DNA of 64,000 nt from Cercis canadensis. Its lineage: Eukaryota; Streptophyta; Magnoliopsida; Fabales; Fabaceae. Position numbers and translations under genes: made by a program. Under the pieces are notes generated by a model. The model made no database searches, was not told where the DNA came from, and saw only the letters and a list, made by a program, of their open reading frames with translations. Location: assembly GCA_003255065.1 (NCBI GenBank), contig QAOA01002012.1:457808-521807 (forward strand), read 5' to 3'. Below, piece after piece: positions 23,041 to 33,639 of the stretch (its first letter is position 1; the number at the start of each line of letters is the position of its first letter).

Positions 23041-23150
23041 CTGGTCCCCTTTTCTTTTTGAAGTTGAGTCTTCCAAACAAGGGAGATGAGAGCTTTATTT
23101 CTCTCATCTCCTTTCTCTCTCTTTATTTTAAACTCTCAAACAAACCCTTA

Positions 23151-23645
23151 CACGAGATTTTGGTTTAGGGTTTAGGCACGTTTGGCTTCAGCTTTTGAGT
23201 CTTTTGAATCATCAAAGTTCGTGGCAGATCTTGAGGTTGTTTGGGGGTATTCACCATTACCTTAGAGTCCCTTATTTCTACAAATTGACTTCAATGAACT
23301 CTTATTTTTTATCAAGAGTAACTTCATTGAAGTACATTGGCACCTGGGACAGACTTTAATATTCGAATTTCTAGACATGAAATTCTCTATTAGATTCATT
23401 CCTTTGAGGAAATACTTGCTCGCCATAAGTAGAATTAGAAAAATCAATGTTCACCATATCAATATCAATATTAAAGGGCTTAAAGTTTAAGGGCTCGACA
23501 AAATTAGCATTCACTGAAAATGTATCCGCATCAACCATCATTTTTGGCTTTGCCTTGTCTATAAACTTTATCTTTTCCTCACAAATTAGTTTCTGTATCA
23601 AATTCCTAAAAATAACACAATTGTTAGTCCAATGGCTAAAAGAAT
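23151..23645 (-). pseudogene. gag-protease linker of Tat-1, distal part
   Basis: The minus strand encodes NNCVIFRNLIQKLICEEKIKF and KAKPKMMVDADTFSVNANFVE, characteristic of the Tat region between gag and protease. It runs up to the TTA at the right edge of TIR-1 and continues beyond it at 18017. The rest of gag and the 5' LTR are missing beyond 23645. Confidence 0.65.
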
Positions 23646-24015
23646 TGTTTATATACTACCAAAAAAAAAATCTGAATTCCAACAAAAAATTTCCATTGAA
23701 ATTTTATCAATTTCCGTTAAAATTTTGAATTCAAATGAAAAATTAGTCTTTGGAGAAACAATTGTTAGAATACCAAAATTCAAATGGAAATTTACCATTG
23801 GAACTCGGGTAAGAGGAAAAAATTCCAATGAAAATTTCCAACTGAAATTTCAGTGAAAAAATATAATTGGAATTTCTAAAAAAAATTCAATAGTATTTTC
23901 TATTAAACGTTGGAATTTTTTATTTTTTATTTAATTATTCTTTATTTTTTCTTAATACTCATTTAAAGATTCCAATGGTATTATTACTGTTAGAATTTTT
24001 TCTCCCTAAAATGAC
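23646..24015. mobile_element. possible CACTA (En/Spm) transposon end
   Basis: Begins TACTACCAAAAAAA, close to the CACTACxAxAAAA type of CACTA terminus with the first base changed. It is followed by many short TTCCAATGGAAATTTCC-like direct and inverted motifs, as in CACTA subterminal regions. No inverted partner end or 3-bp target duplication was found, so this is tentative. Confidence 0.35.
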
Positions 24016-24280
24016 CTATTTATTTTGTTTTCAAGTATCAAATTAGTGTGTGAAAAATGCAATAATAAGATTGTACACTAGATCCTTGGCATTGAACCCC
24101 ATAATGTAGTCAGCATGAGCATAATCCTTGATGAACTAATCACTTAGTTTATCCACAAAGTCTACTAGTGACTACATTTTATATAAGCAACAAGATAAAA
24201 GTTGAATTCAACAGTGACTTGTAGTAAATAACAAAAACTCGCACGAACTAGTTAAAACAATAGACATAGCCATCTTCCAA

Positions 24281-24765
<485 letters not shown>

Positions 24766-25413
24766 ATCTAAAATAGAAACATAACATTCAAGAAAAGCAT
24801 ATAATTAGAAATTTTATTTCTATAAAATATAAGTCTAGTTTGTGAGATTGATTAAAACTCTGTTGCATAGAGTTTGGGCAAAGACTTTATACCAATAAGT
24901 GCAGTTAACAAGTCATACTAGTTTGGGCAAATTTTATTTCTATAATTTCAGGTGTTCTTTTTTTCCTTTGTAATTATAATGACAAGATTGTTTGTGATAC
25001 CCTGTCATTTTATTCAAATCACTTACTAAAATCCTGAATTTGCTTATCCATGAAGATAAATATCGATATGCTATCATAATTTGAATGGTAATAAATAGGC
25101 ATGCATGCAAGATTTGACGATGTATTCAATAAACAAGGAGAAAAAGGATGACATGTTTAAGCATGCATATGAATTATAGTAATTGCATCTTAGAATTCAT
25201 AAGGAGAAAGCATGCACATGACATGTAAGCATATACATATTTATAACATATATGAACTCTAAACTTATTTAGTTGCATATGTTAAATCATTATTCATAAT
25301 ACATGCTAAAAATGAATAGACATGAAGCCAAAATTCCAGATCATTAAAATACCACACAGGAGGGAAGTGTGCAAATAGAGACATTCACATGGATTCTAAC
25401 TTTGGTATGCTCT
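24766..25413. other. AT-rich interval, no gene seen
   Basis: Lies between the ubiquitin pseudogene and the FKBP-like last exon. It may include the 3' UTR and downstream sequence of the FKBP-like gene, but no polyadenylation signal stands out enough to call. Confidence 0.4.
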
Positions 25414-25968
25414 TCATGCTTTGCTATCAATAGACATTGGCACTGGCCCTTGTTTTGCTGATGCATTCTGCATTTAAGAGTCAGAAGGAAACAGCCAGTG
25501 AGGAACTCGTGCAATGTCATTGCCACAAGACATTAATTTCACAAAAAGTTTTTAAGAAAATGTATATTGCCAACTTACAGCTGTTCTTGCATGTTCTAAT
25601 TTGTTCATTTTTGCAAATATGCTGCTATAGAACAGTGCATCCTTCTTGTTGTATTCTCTCACTTTCTCCTTCAAAATTTTGTACTCCATTTTCACATCCC
25701 TGGTAACAAACACCCAATAAAGGTTATCATCAATTAATGCATTTGATGTAACTTAAACATGATTATTCCTCTACATGGAACAAATTGAGGATATAATTGC
25801 ATATACTATTCTAGGATTGCATATAAGATTAAGGGCATACCTATTTTCTGGGTCTATTTCAAGGGCTTTCTTGATGTCCATCTCAGCCAAATCCAAGTCC
25901 ACAAGCTGAATATAAGCTTGTGCTCTTCTGTACAGAGCTTTTACATTCCTACTATCAAGTTCTAATAC
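25414..25968 (-). CDS. last three exons of an FKBP62/ROF1-like TPR peptidyl-prolyl isomerase, 5'-truncated
   Basis: Minus-strand exons: 25968-25841 (TPR repeat, VLELDSRNVKALYRRAQAYI, ALEIDPENR), 25699-25579 (VKMEYKILKEKVREYNKKDA, FAKMNKLEHARTA) and 25467-25414 (AKQGPVPMSIDSKA, stop TGA). Introns 25700-25840 and 25468-25578 have GT-AG borders. Phases join cleanly with no stop or frameshift. An acceptor at 25969-25970 precedes the first exon, but earlier exons (FK506-binding domains, other TPR units) are missing, cut off near 26040. High-molecular-weight FKBPs of this type bind HSP90 through TPR and act in heat response. It could be the end of a gene broken by insertion, or a captured fragment. 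Confidence 0.72.
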
Positions 25969-26484
25969 CTACATAAAACTCAGCAAGTCCACTATTTTTG
26001 CTCCATCACAACACAACTCCAATTCAACTAAGGAAAGAGGCCAAACAAGATTCCTTTTCCTTCCCAGTTGCCTCAATCTTTTCTTGTGTGTTCAAATCCT
26101 AAGATTCCTTTTCTTGCATCTGTTAGCCCAAAAGAATTAGAGTGTATTGTTGGGCCTGAACTAGGTGGACCTTCTAAGTTTGTGGCAGGTCCAAGCATGC
26201 ATAAGAGGTTGAGAGTGTATGAAAGGAGGAAGAAGAGTGGTCCGGAAGTGGGGGGAAGTTAGTTAGGGTTAGTCACGTGTGTAAGCATGGGGAGCTTAGG
26301 TGTTATAGGAGGGTGGCAGAGAGAGGTAAGGGTATTGAGTTATTTTTTAGTCTTGTGATTAGGAATTGAGAGACTACTTTCTTTGGAGGTCTAGGGACTG
26401 TATAATCACTACCCTGCAGTGACAGAGGTGTCTAGTGCTATACTATACCAGTGACTTGTTCTCTTTTCTCTATATTGTGCTTTC

Positions 26485-27480
26485 TTGAATTTATCATGTA
26501 ACAATTTGGTTCTGTTGCCTGGAAACGAAATGGTGGGGTCTAGCGAAGCTGCTGAATCGTGGGAGAAAATGATTGAAGGTTTCTCTAAAACATATGGGAA
26601 ATTCAGAGGGGCTGGTATGGCTATTGATAAGCTTACACAAAAACTCCATGGGGTCGAGATTTTGAAGGAGCAGATGGAGGAAATGGCTGATGGATTTGAG
26701 CAAATGAAGTCAATGATGAAAAGTTTAGCTCAGGAGTTGAACTAACGTACCCATGTCCGCGAAACTGGCAAGAACCCATTGATAATCTCAAAAGATGGCA
26801 GAATTGGGTCTAGCGACACAGAGGGACAATGACCTCCTAATTAGGAGGAACAATGTCGAACCACTGATGTAGAAGGATCATGGGGTGATGAGTTCCGAAG
26901 GGCCTTAACCGGGTTGAGCTTCCAAACTTTGATGGAAGTGACCCAGCTGGATGACTTGCCAGAGCTGCGAAATATTTTGAGCTACAGAACACTAGCCCAG
27001 AGCTCAAAATCCAGCTCGCCTTTGTGTGTATGGAAGGACCTGTGGTGAGTTGGTTTCAATGCTTACGAATACGAATACCTAATCTGTTGTGGGAAATGTT
27101 GGACTAGGAATTAATTCGGAGATATGGTGGTCGGAAAGCAAAGAATCCCTACGAGTTGCTGGCTGCAATTAGACAAACGGGGTCAGTAGAAGAATTTGTT
27201 CAGATGTTCGAGGATGCCGTCGCCTTGGTGCCGGAGATGCCAGAGGCACAAGTTTTGGGATATCTCATGCATGGTCTCGATGAAGTCATCCGTCGGAGAG
27301 TGAGAATTCATAAACCCAAGGATGTATCTCGGGCTATTGAGTTAGCAAGGGACATTGAAGAAGATATACATGGTGGAACGATGATGAAGTATGGAAATCA
27401 TATTGTTAGCCAGGTGACAAGGATGACTAGTTGTGGGTCAGACATTGCAGTGGGTTGGTTGGGTTAGAGCAGAGGATCGA
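26485..27480 (+). pseudogene. gag of Chromo-1
   Basis: 26530-26742 encodes a Met/Glu/Lys-rich helical N-terminus (EEMADGFEQMKSMMKSLAQEL), ending in a stop. 26920-27110 encodes LPNFDGSDPAGWLARAAKYF and VSWFQCLR, and 27156-27420 encodes TGSVEEFVQMFEDAVALVPE and GYLMHGLDEVIRRRVRIHKP, the usual retrotransposon gag core. The frames are broken by stops and indels. Intact gag would build the particle shell. Confidence 0.7.
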
Positions 27481-27695
27481 ATTACCAATGGGCAAGTAAC
27501 TATGGGCCTATCGGGCCAAATGGGTCTAGGCTTACTCACCAGATGCACGTCGGGTCGAAGTCCCACCAGTATTCAAATTCTAAAAATCATCGTTCAACAG
27601 GGTTGTAGTCGGGCTCGACAGCAGCGAGTGGTAATGGCAGTAACAGTGCTTCCTCTTACTGGGAGAGGGGTAGCCACTTACCTTATCAAGAGTAT

Positions 27696-28220
27696 GTGTG
27701 CCGACGGGATGAAGGCAAATGCTTCCAATGTGGCCAGCCATATAGACCCACCCACAGATGCCCAGAGAAACATCTCTGTGTCATCATTCTTGGAGAAGAT
27801 GAGGGGGTGCCATTAGAGGAGGAACTTGCTTTACTGGATGCCAGTTTCACTCAGGAATACGAAATGAAAGAAGGCTTGGAGCTTGAAGGTGAAGTTTTCA
27901 ATCTCTCATGTTCTTCTATTGGGGGATTTTCTCGTCCCCGAACAATGAAGATGACGGGGGAAATTGCTAGAAACCTGGTTTTGGTAATTGAGGATTCAGG
28001 CGCTAGCCATAATTTTCTATCCTCAGACTTAGCTCAAAGAATTAAACTAATGATTATTGATACACCAGAGTTCCGTATTAGACTGGAAAATGGGCAATAT
28101 CAATCAGCAAAAGGGGTGTGTCAACAGTTGAGTATAGAGATACAAGGGGTTAAGATGACCGCAGATTATCAAGTTTTTCCTTTGGGAGGGATTGATATAA
28201 TCCTAAGAATGGCTTGGTGA
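27696..28220 (+). pseudogene. zinc knuckle and aspartic protease of Chromo-1
   Basis: Residues 7-17 hold CFQCGQPYRPTHRC, a CCHC RNA-binding knuckle. After an acidic stretch the protease active site reads VIEDSGASHNFLSSDLA near residues 94-110, then the beta-strand GIDIILRMAW, where relatives have LGMxWL. A TGA follows that Trp. Coding resumes weakly to about 28340 and is then cut by Ath-C. Reverse transcriptase is absent. Confidence 0.75.
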
Positions 28221-28397
28221 GAAACTTTGGGGGATATGAAGGTGAATTGGAAAATTTTATTGATGTCTTTTGATTACAGGGGGAAATGTGTTACCTTAGA
28301 TGCCACTTTAGGCAGGACTTAACTTTCACACAGAGCTCTACTTAAAGAATTAGACTTGGGGGATGAAGGGATGGTGTTGCTAGTGTCTCAAGGGAAG

Positions 28398-29856
28398 TGA
28401 TATCTATCTTTTAGGACTATAAAAACCATGTTTTAATACTGAATTCCTACTTGCATTGTGAGCAAATCCTCATTAAACATGGTATTTAATCCATGATTTG
28501 ATGTTGTCAGGTACCAAGATGTTTAATCAGGAAAAAGGAAGAATTTGGAAGCAATCCATGAAGCAAATTGCAAGGAAACCAGTCTCATACGAAGTTTTGA
28601 TAAGGACACGGATATGCACACAGCCGTGTTACCCCCGTGTCTACCCCCCAGAAGCTACTGCTCAAGCTTATTGACAGACACGGCCAAGACAAAATCAGAC
28701 ACGACCGTGTGTGAAGCCGTGTTAAGCAGTCAGAGTGTACAAATGGAGAACACGCCTAGAGCAAGGAGACACACGGACCATGTCTGAGGAACACGGGTTG
28801 AGACAAGAGAAGAACACAGCCGTGTCTGGTCCCGTGTTCGATGACTAGGAAAGCACCTTAAGTGACATGCCCAAGTCCTGAAATAAGACATGGCCGTGTC
28901 AGAGTCGTGTTTGAGCCATTTCTGATGAGAAGACCTAATTCCACATAAGTATAAATAGGAATCTGATGCAGGGGATTAGGGGGCCGTACTTTGGAAATAA
29001 AAAGGAGGAGAGGAGCTAGAGCACGATGAGGAACAATTGGGACTCGATCTACATCTAGTTTTTTTTCTTCTTTTCATCCTATGTTGATTTTTATCTGTTT
29101 AATGCTATTGAATTTAGTCATGAGTAGCTAAACTCTTTGTGTTAGGGGTTTGATGTAATTCGTTTGTGATGAGGTTTCAAGACTGAATGAACTTATTTTA
29201 GTACAATTCTTATTGTTGAATGGAATTTACTTTATTAATGTGTTTGAATGACTGGCCTCTATTTGAATAGGTTAAAGATTCGTTTTGATGCTAGGAATAG
29301 TAAGATACGAATATGCTTCTGTGAATTTTGTCATGAATTGAGTTAATCTAGGAATAGATAACTTAGTTATGTGGTCTTGAATTAATTTCCTAGAGCTTAA
29401 TCACCTAGACAAGTTAATTGTATCAAGGAATTGGGCAATTAATTGGTATAGGGCAGATTGTTTCACCAAGGGATTGAGTTCAATTACATTAGGGAAAGTA
29501 GCCAACAACACAGGAATTGTAACTAGAATGATTAGTTCAGTACTGATCCAAAGGTTACTTTGTCTATTAAGTAACCGAATTTGCAAACGAATGAAATCAA
29601 CCCCTAACCTTCTCATTCTTATCATCAATCTCAAGTTAAATTGCTATTTAAGTTGTTTACGTAATCATTTGAGTTTTGTTACTTAGTTAATTACAGTAGC
29701 CATTTTAAGGTTGCCTTCAATCCAAAATATTTATTCTTCCAAATAGAACCAGTATTGGAGAAATTGGTAGTTGCTTTCGTTAATCCATGAGGATGATATT
29801 CTACTCATTTATTACTACTTGTGTGACTCGGTACACTTGTCAGAAAAATTCTATCA
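28398..29856 (+). repeat. 5' LTR of Ath-C
   Basis: 1,459 bp from TGATATCTATC to TTCTATCA, so the ends form a short TGATA/TATCA inverted repeat. A TATA-like TATAAATAGG lies at 28951-28960. A cluster of CACGG/CCGTG motifs lies at 28605-28915. Six bases separate it from the primer site. Confidence 0.72.
28605..28915 (+). repeat. dispersed ACACGG/CCGTGT motif cluster in U3 of Ath-C
   Basis: About a dozen half-sites of ACACGGxCGTGTC, in both orientations, over 310 bp just upstream of the TATA-like box. Some form near-perfect palindromes (ACACAGCCGTGT; CACGACCGTGTG). The spacing is irregular, so it is not a simple tandem array. Confidence 0.65.
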
Positions 29857-29862
29857 AGTTTT

Positions 29863-29880
29863 TGGCGCCGTTGCTAGGGA
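29863..29880 (+). promoter_or_regulatory. primer binding site of Ath-C (tRNA-Asp type)
   Basis: TGGCGCCGTTGCTAGGGA matches the complement of the tRNA-Asp 3' end (TGGCGCCGTTGCCGGGGA) at 16 of 18 positions. This is the usual primer for Athila and many Tat elements. Confidence 0.88.
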
Positions 29881-30023
29881 TTAACAGTGTTTGAGCAATA
29901 TTAAAAGTAACCAATAAGGTCCTAATTTGGATTTTAAATTTCTTGTTAGTAAATCTGGTTCAAATATTTTATTAGCTATTGACTTATTTCTCTCAACTGT
30001 TGATCTTATTTTAACCTTGGTAT

Positions 30024-30461
30024 ATGCGAGGTACTCTTGATTCCAGTGCATTAGCTTTTGATCCTGAGATTGAGAGAACAACTCAAAGACTTCGCAAGCA
30101 AGCTAAAGGAGCAAGACAAGCACAACCGATAATTATGGCAGAACAAAACCAGAATCCTCCGCCGTAGAATAATAACAACAGAGCGGCACAAAACCCTCCA
30201 CCTCGAACGCTCATGGAGTATTCCATCCCAACAGCTACAGGATGTGGAGCGAGTATAACAAGACCACCTGTCCAGGCTGCTACTTTCAATCTTAAACCAG
30301 TTTTGCTTCAACTAGTACAGCACAATCAGTTCAATGGAAATGCATTAGAAGATCCCAATGGACATATAGCAAACTTTCTGCAGATTTGTGACACGGTGAA
30401 GTTGAATGGGGTCAGTGATGATGCGATTCAACTCAGACTCTTCCCATTTTCTGTGCGAGAT
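30024..30461 (+). pseudogene. gag N-terminus of Ath-C
   Basis: ATG at 30024, then MRGTLDSSALAFDPEIERTT, a Gln/Asn/Pro-rich stretch, and the Athila gag core start (FNLKPVLLQLVQHNQFNGNA, FLQICDTVKLNGVSDDAIQL, FPFSVRD). A TAG at 30165-30167 replaces a likely Gln codon. Coding stops at 30461, where the LTR of family X inserts. Confidence 0.75.
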
Positions 30462-31776
30462 TGACGGGTGCCGAACCGTACAAAATTAAACTACTAATTG
30501 TAACTAATTTGTAGTATAGGATGCAACCAGTGTCGTCTCCCAAGAATTCACCAGAACAACTAATCTAGTAGGACTTTAAGCAATAACAGAATAAGGGGGG
30601 TTTGTGTTGAATGCAGAATAATTAGAATTTAGAAAGCAGTAAATAGGATTTAATCAAATAAGAGAAAACACAATCAACTTAAGCAGGCAACTAAACCTTA
30701 ATCCATCCTTATTCACTAAAGATAACTTAGATCTGATTTAATTCTTGGTTAAGTGTTACCTGGAACCCCTAACAGTAACACTTAAAATTTCTACTGATTT
30801 ACCAATAAGGATTCAATTAATCATGGAATTAAAACTCTAGGCAACTGCTCTATATCACTAAGTCCAAATTAATTTAATAACCGAATTATCCAAGTTAACC
30901 ATATATTAAAGACCTTTAAAGTATGATTATCAATCTGATTACTGTTATGAATCTAATCAACCGATTTAAATTCATACAAAACATGCATGCAATTAAAATA
31001 CCATTCAATCACATGAAAAAGGGAAGAAGCAGTAATTCAAATTAAATCAAATCAAACCTGGTTGAAGCACAAGAACTCTGGATTATCAAGTTTGGCTCCT
31101 CTTGAATTGATTACAAACGAACTTAGCCCTCCATGAAAGGCTAAAACACAAGGCAAAAGTAGAAAAACGAACTCAGAAAATAGGAGGCAGCTGCTGCTCA
31201 AGGTAATTTTGTATCTGTTCTGGTTGGTTTATTTTCCTCAACAATTTGAGAATATATACTAGCTGGCTGCCTCCTCTAGGTTTCCTAATAGTTTCCTAAA
31301 TACAAAATAAACCTAATTTCCTAAATTATTAATGGTAAAAATGTGATCAAGCCCTAGTGTCATGTGTGCTAGCCCAATAAGCAGATGTTGGCCCAAATAA
31401 ACATGTTCTGGTCTAATAGGCAGGCCTAAAGAAAGGAATTAGTCAATGCTAGGCGGATGCAGAAAATTTGGACTGCTTGCATGCGAATTTCAGTTATCCA
31501 GATGGAAGAATCAGCTTATGGGATCTTCATATGAAATGTAGAATTTTCTGTCAGCTTTCCAACGAAACTAGAATCACATCAATCAGACATTTGTAGCCAA
31601 AGATATGGTGAAAAACGTAAGTAGTGTCAGAATTCAACAGTTAAGCAATTAAAAATCTATAAGTACCAACAAGTCCAAATCTACAAAACATGTCTAAAGG
31701 CCATAAAAATCACTAGAAACACACACTAAAAGACTAAGTTTAAGAGAAACAAATAGTATAAAATAATGTGTTATCA
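30462..31776 (-). repeat. LTR of family X (minus), 3' LTR of a truncated element
   Basis: 1,315 bp; minus strand starts TGATAACACATTA and ends GGCACCCGTCA. It is the reverse complement of the LTR at 50051-51269, and it is complete where that one is cut. A purine tract follows at 31777-31793, so the internal region lay to the right, but only about 60 bp remain before unrelated sequence. Confidence 0.82.
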
Positions 31777-31793
31777 AATTCCCCCATACTTAG
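31777..31793 (-). promoter_or_regulatory. polypurine tract of the family-X element
   Basis: The minus strand reads AAGTATGGGGGAATT directly before the LTR. The same layout (AAGTGTGGGG...) precedes the LTRs of Ath-B and Ath-Y. Confidence 0.75.
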
Positions 31794-31839
31794 CTTTTTG
31801 CACTCTTGGGCAAAATCACAAAAATCAAACTAGAAAAAG

Positions 31840-32245
31840 AAAACAGGGCAGATCTCGACTGCGTTCGAGTTTGAGAGTTAAGAGTTTAACACATTCTGGT
31901 CATCGTGATGATGAGGCTAGTTCCTCGAGGCATGTGACTAATCAGCCCGGTCCAACACATGTGACATATGACTAGAGCTGTATTGATATCATGTTATTGG
32001 CATATGATGCGACTCTTTCGCTTGTATATAACTTCTTTGATGTTGATTTTTGTGTTCCCCCATCGGCTATTGACGCCTACACCGGCCCCTCTTCATATGC
32101 AGTGTTTCCAGAAAATTGGACCGATCTTACAATGACTCCTCCGACAGAATGTCTATTCAATGATCCGATGATGACTGGGACGAGACTATTTGTATCAGGG
32201 GACATGTATGATTACATGACACCACCAGCCACCCAACCTAATTAA
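31840..32245 (+). pseudogene. unassigned coding remnant convergent with the MULE transposase
   Basis: Two plus-strand open stretches (to 31972 and 31991-32242) in a basic, Ser/His-rich then Pro/Thr-rich composition (RSRLRSSLRVKSLTHSGHRD; PPSAIDAYTGPSSYAVFPEN). It resembles the low-complexity tail of PMD-type proteins that accompany some Mutator-like elements, but no diagnostic motif is present. It may be the second gene of MULE-1. Confidence 0.35.
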
Positions 32246-32558
32246 GAAGAACTACCACCATGTGCGAGAAATGCCACTAAATGTGGGACTGGCAGGCATT
32301 TAGACTGACATCATAAGTAGTATTACTTTGTTATTGTACGTGTATACTTATGCAATATGACTTTTACATTGAGTAGACTATAACTATATTAGTATTAGTG
32401 TATTTATATGTCATGTCATGTCAATAATTAAGGATTTGAAATTCAAGATTGATATAATTAAACATTATTCGCATAAACTCCTGATTACATAATTAACAAA
32501 AGCAAAAGTTTAAATAATATCCAAATTACAAACATTCAAGCACAAAAATTATAATGGA

Positions 32559-33074
32559 TCATGGATCAGGCATTCTTTTATATGGATAGTTTCGCCTATT
32601 ATGCCCTTTCGTGCGACAAATATTGCACTTTGTTCGGGTTCTGCTTAAATCCCGCAAATCAATCTCATTCCATCTACGAGTGGTAACAAGACGACCTTTC
32701 TTTCGAAGTATCGCAGGGATGGGGCTAATATGTATTCCCTCAATCTCTGGCCAATATTCTTGTCCACCAATAGGATTAAATTCTCCACAATACACGTTCA
32801 CTAAATTTTGAGTGGAGTACATTGGATCCACATAAGTCCATTCATTGAGCAAAGCAGATACGCAAGCAGCTATTGCATGTGAGCATGGCAAATGGAGGGC
32901 TTTAAACTTACCGTAACTACACTTTCTCTTACTTAGATTCACAATAAATGTTTGGTCAGCCGTCCTGGTTCTCATATTATACCTCTCCTTCACCTTAAAT
33001 AAATTGGTATCCTTATTGAACAATCTAGGCTTATGTGATGACGTCTCTTGTGAATTATCACTCATCTTACTCAT
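32559..33074 (-). pseudogene. MuDR-type transposase C-terminus (SWIM zinc finger and zinc knuckle)
   Basis: 171 open codons. A SWIM finger is visible: CSYGKFKALHLPCSHAIAAC (residues about 52-71), then VDPMYSTQNLVNVYCGEFNP and WPEIEG, the usual plant MULE tail. The last part, KCNICRTKGHNRRNYP, is a CCHC knuckle with the final Cys replaced by Tyr. In active elements these fingers help DNA binding. Confidence 0.82.
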
Positions 33075-33639
33075 TGCATACTCGGTCTACCGTTGTCCAT
33101 TAGCCATCATATTACCAGCTTCATCCCTTCTTATTGAAAATAGCATTCAACTTGTAATATGTCATTTTAACTAGGGCAGTAATAGACATGTTGAGAACAC
33201 CCTTCAATGTGCCATTAATATTCTCAGCCAAATTGGTTGTCATTATGCTATAATGTCTCCCATCAGTATCTCCTTGCAAAGTCTACTTCGCTTCATCAAG
33301 ATCTTGTACATACTTTCATGTCCAGTTGTCTTCACATCGACTTTGTATATCCCTCATAAACTCTTTAAATTTAAGGGACTCAAATTGACTACCTATCATA
33401 GTCAAAAGAAATTGAATATTAAGATTTTAAGTTAAAACTAAATATGCTACTATAATGGATACAATTATAATAAAAATATTCATACATACTTGCTGCGTAT
33501 ATTTTTTGTATTCAGAGCTTTATTTTTGAAGTGTGTATTCTAGTTGCTAACGACATGCCACAAACAAAATAAATTGTATGACAGTGGTGGATTCCAAATC
33601 ATGCGTTCATCTGTAATTAAAGACAATATACTTATGTGA

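Larger units (their letters stand above)
18021..23147. mobile_element. TIR-1: candidate PIF/Harbinger-like element carrying host-gene fragments
   Basis: The left end GGGCCTATTTGGGAGTTT (18021-18038) and the right end, read inverted, GGGTTTGTTTGAGAGTTT (23147-23130), match at 14 of 18 positions, all mismatches being transitions. TTA flanks both ends (18018-18020, 23148-23150). A 3-bp TTA duplication with GGGCCTxTTTGG-type ends is the PIF/Harbinger (Tourist) signature. The Tat-1 reading frame is restored across the site when the element and one TTA are removed, so both edges are well supported. I found no transposase. Inside are MO25-like exons, a Ca2+-ATPase-like fragment and a solo LTR (19004-20606). 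Without the LTR it is about 3.5 kb. Confidence 0.65.
4375..23645 (-). mobile_element. Tat-1: Tat-lineage Ty3/gypsy element, interrupted by two insertions
   Basis: Read on the minus strand: gag/protease linker (23645-23151 and 18017-17700), protease (17690-17201), reverse transcriptase (~16900-16135), RNase H (15701-15366), archaeal-type second RNase H (15365-~14950), integrase (14830-13890 and 9068-~8796), antisense PMD pseudogene, polypurine tract (5941-5957) and 3' LTR (to 5940). The second RNase H between RNase H and integrase is the hallmark of the Tat lineage. Copia-1 splits integrase, and TIR-1 splits the gag-protease region. The 5' end is lost near 23645; no 5' LTR is visible. The left LTR edge is not defined. 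Confidence 0.75.
26040..28397 (+). mobile_element. Chromo-1: chromovirus-like Ty3/gypsy remnant (leader, gag, protease start)
   Basis: Plus strand: leader (to ~26530), gag and zinc knuckle, then protease, stopping abruptly where Ath-C begins at 28398. No LTR pair or primer site could be fixed. The CxxCGxxxxxxHxC knuckle followed closely by a DSGASHNF-type protease is the chromovirus arrangement (exact clade unknown). Confidence 0.6.
28398..30461 (+). mobile_element. Ath-C: Athila element, 5' LTR, primer site and gag start
   Basis: 5' LTR 28398-29856, primer site at 29863, leader and the first 146 codons of gag. It is then cut by a family-X LTR at 30462. The rest of Ath-C is not seen on the far side. 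The tRNA-Asp primer site plus gag sequence place it in Athila. Confidence 0.75.

Noticed and set aside
29863..29880. tRNA-Asp gene
   Set aside because: Only the 18-nt primer-site complement of the tRNA end is present, at the correct place for reverse transcription priming. The same holds at 46854 and 13681.
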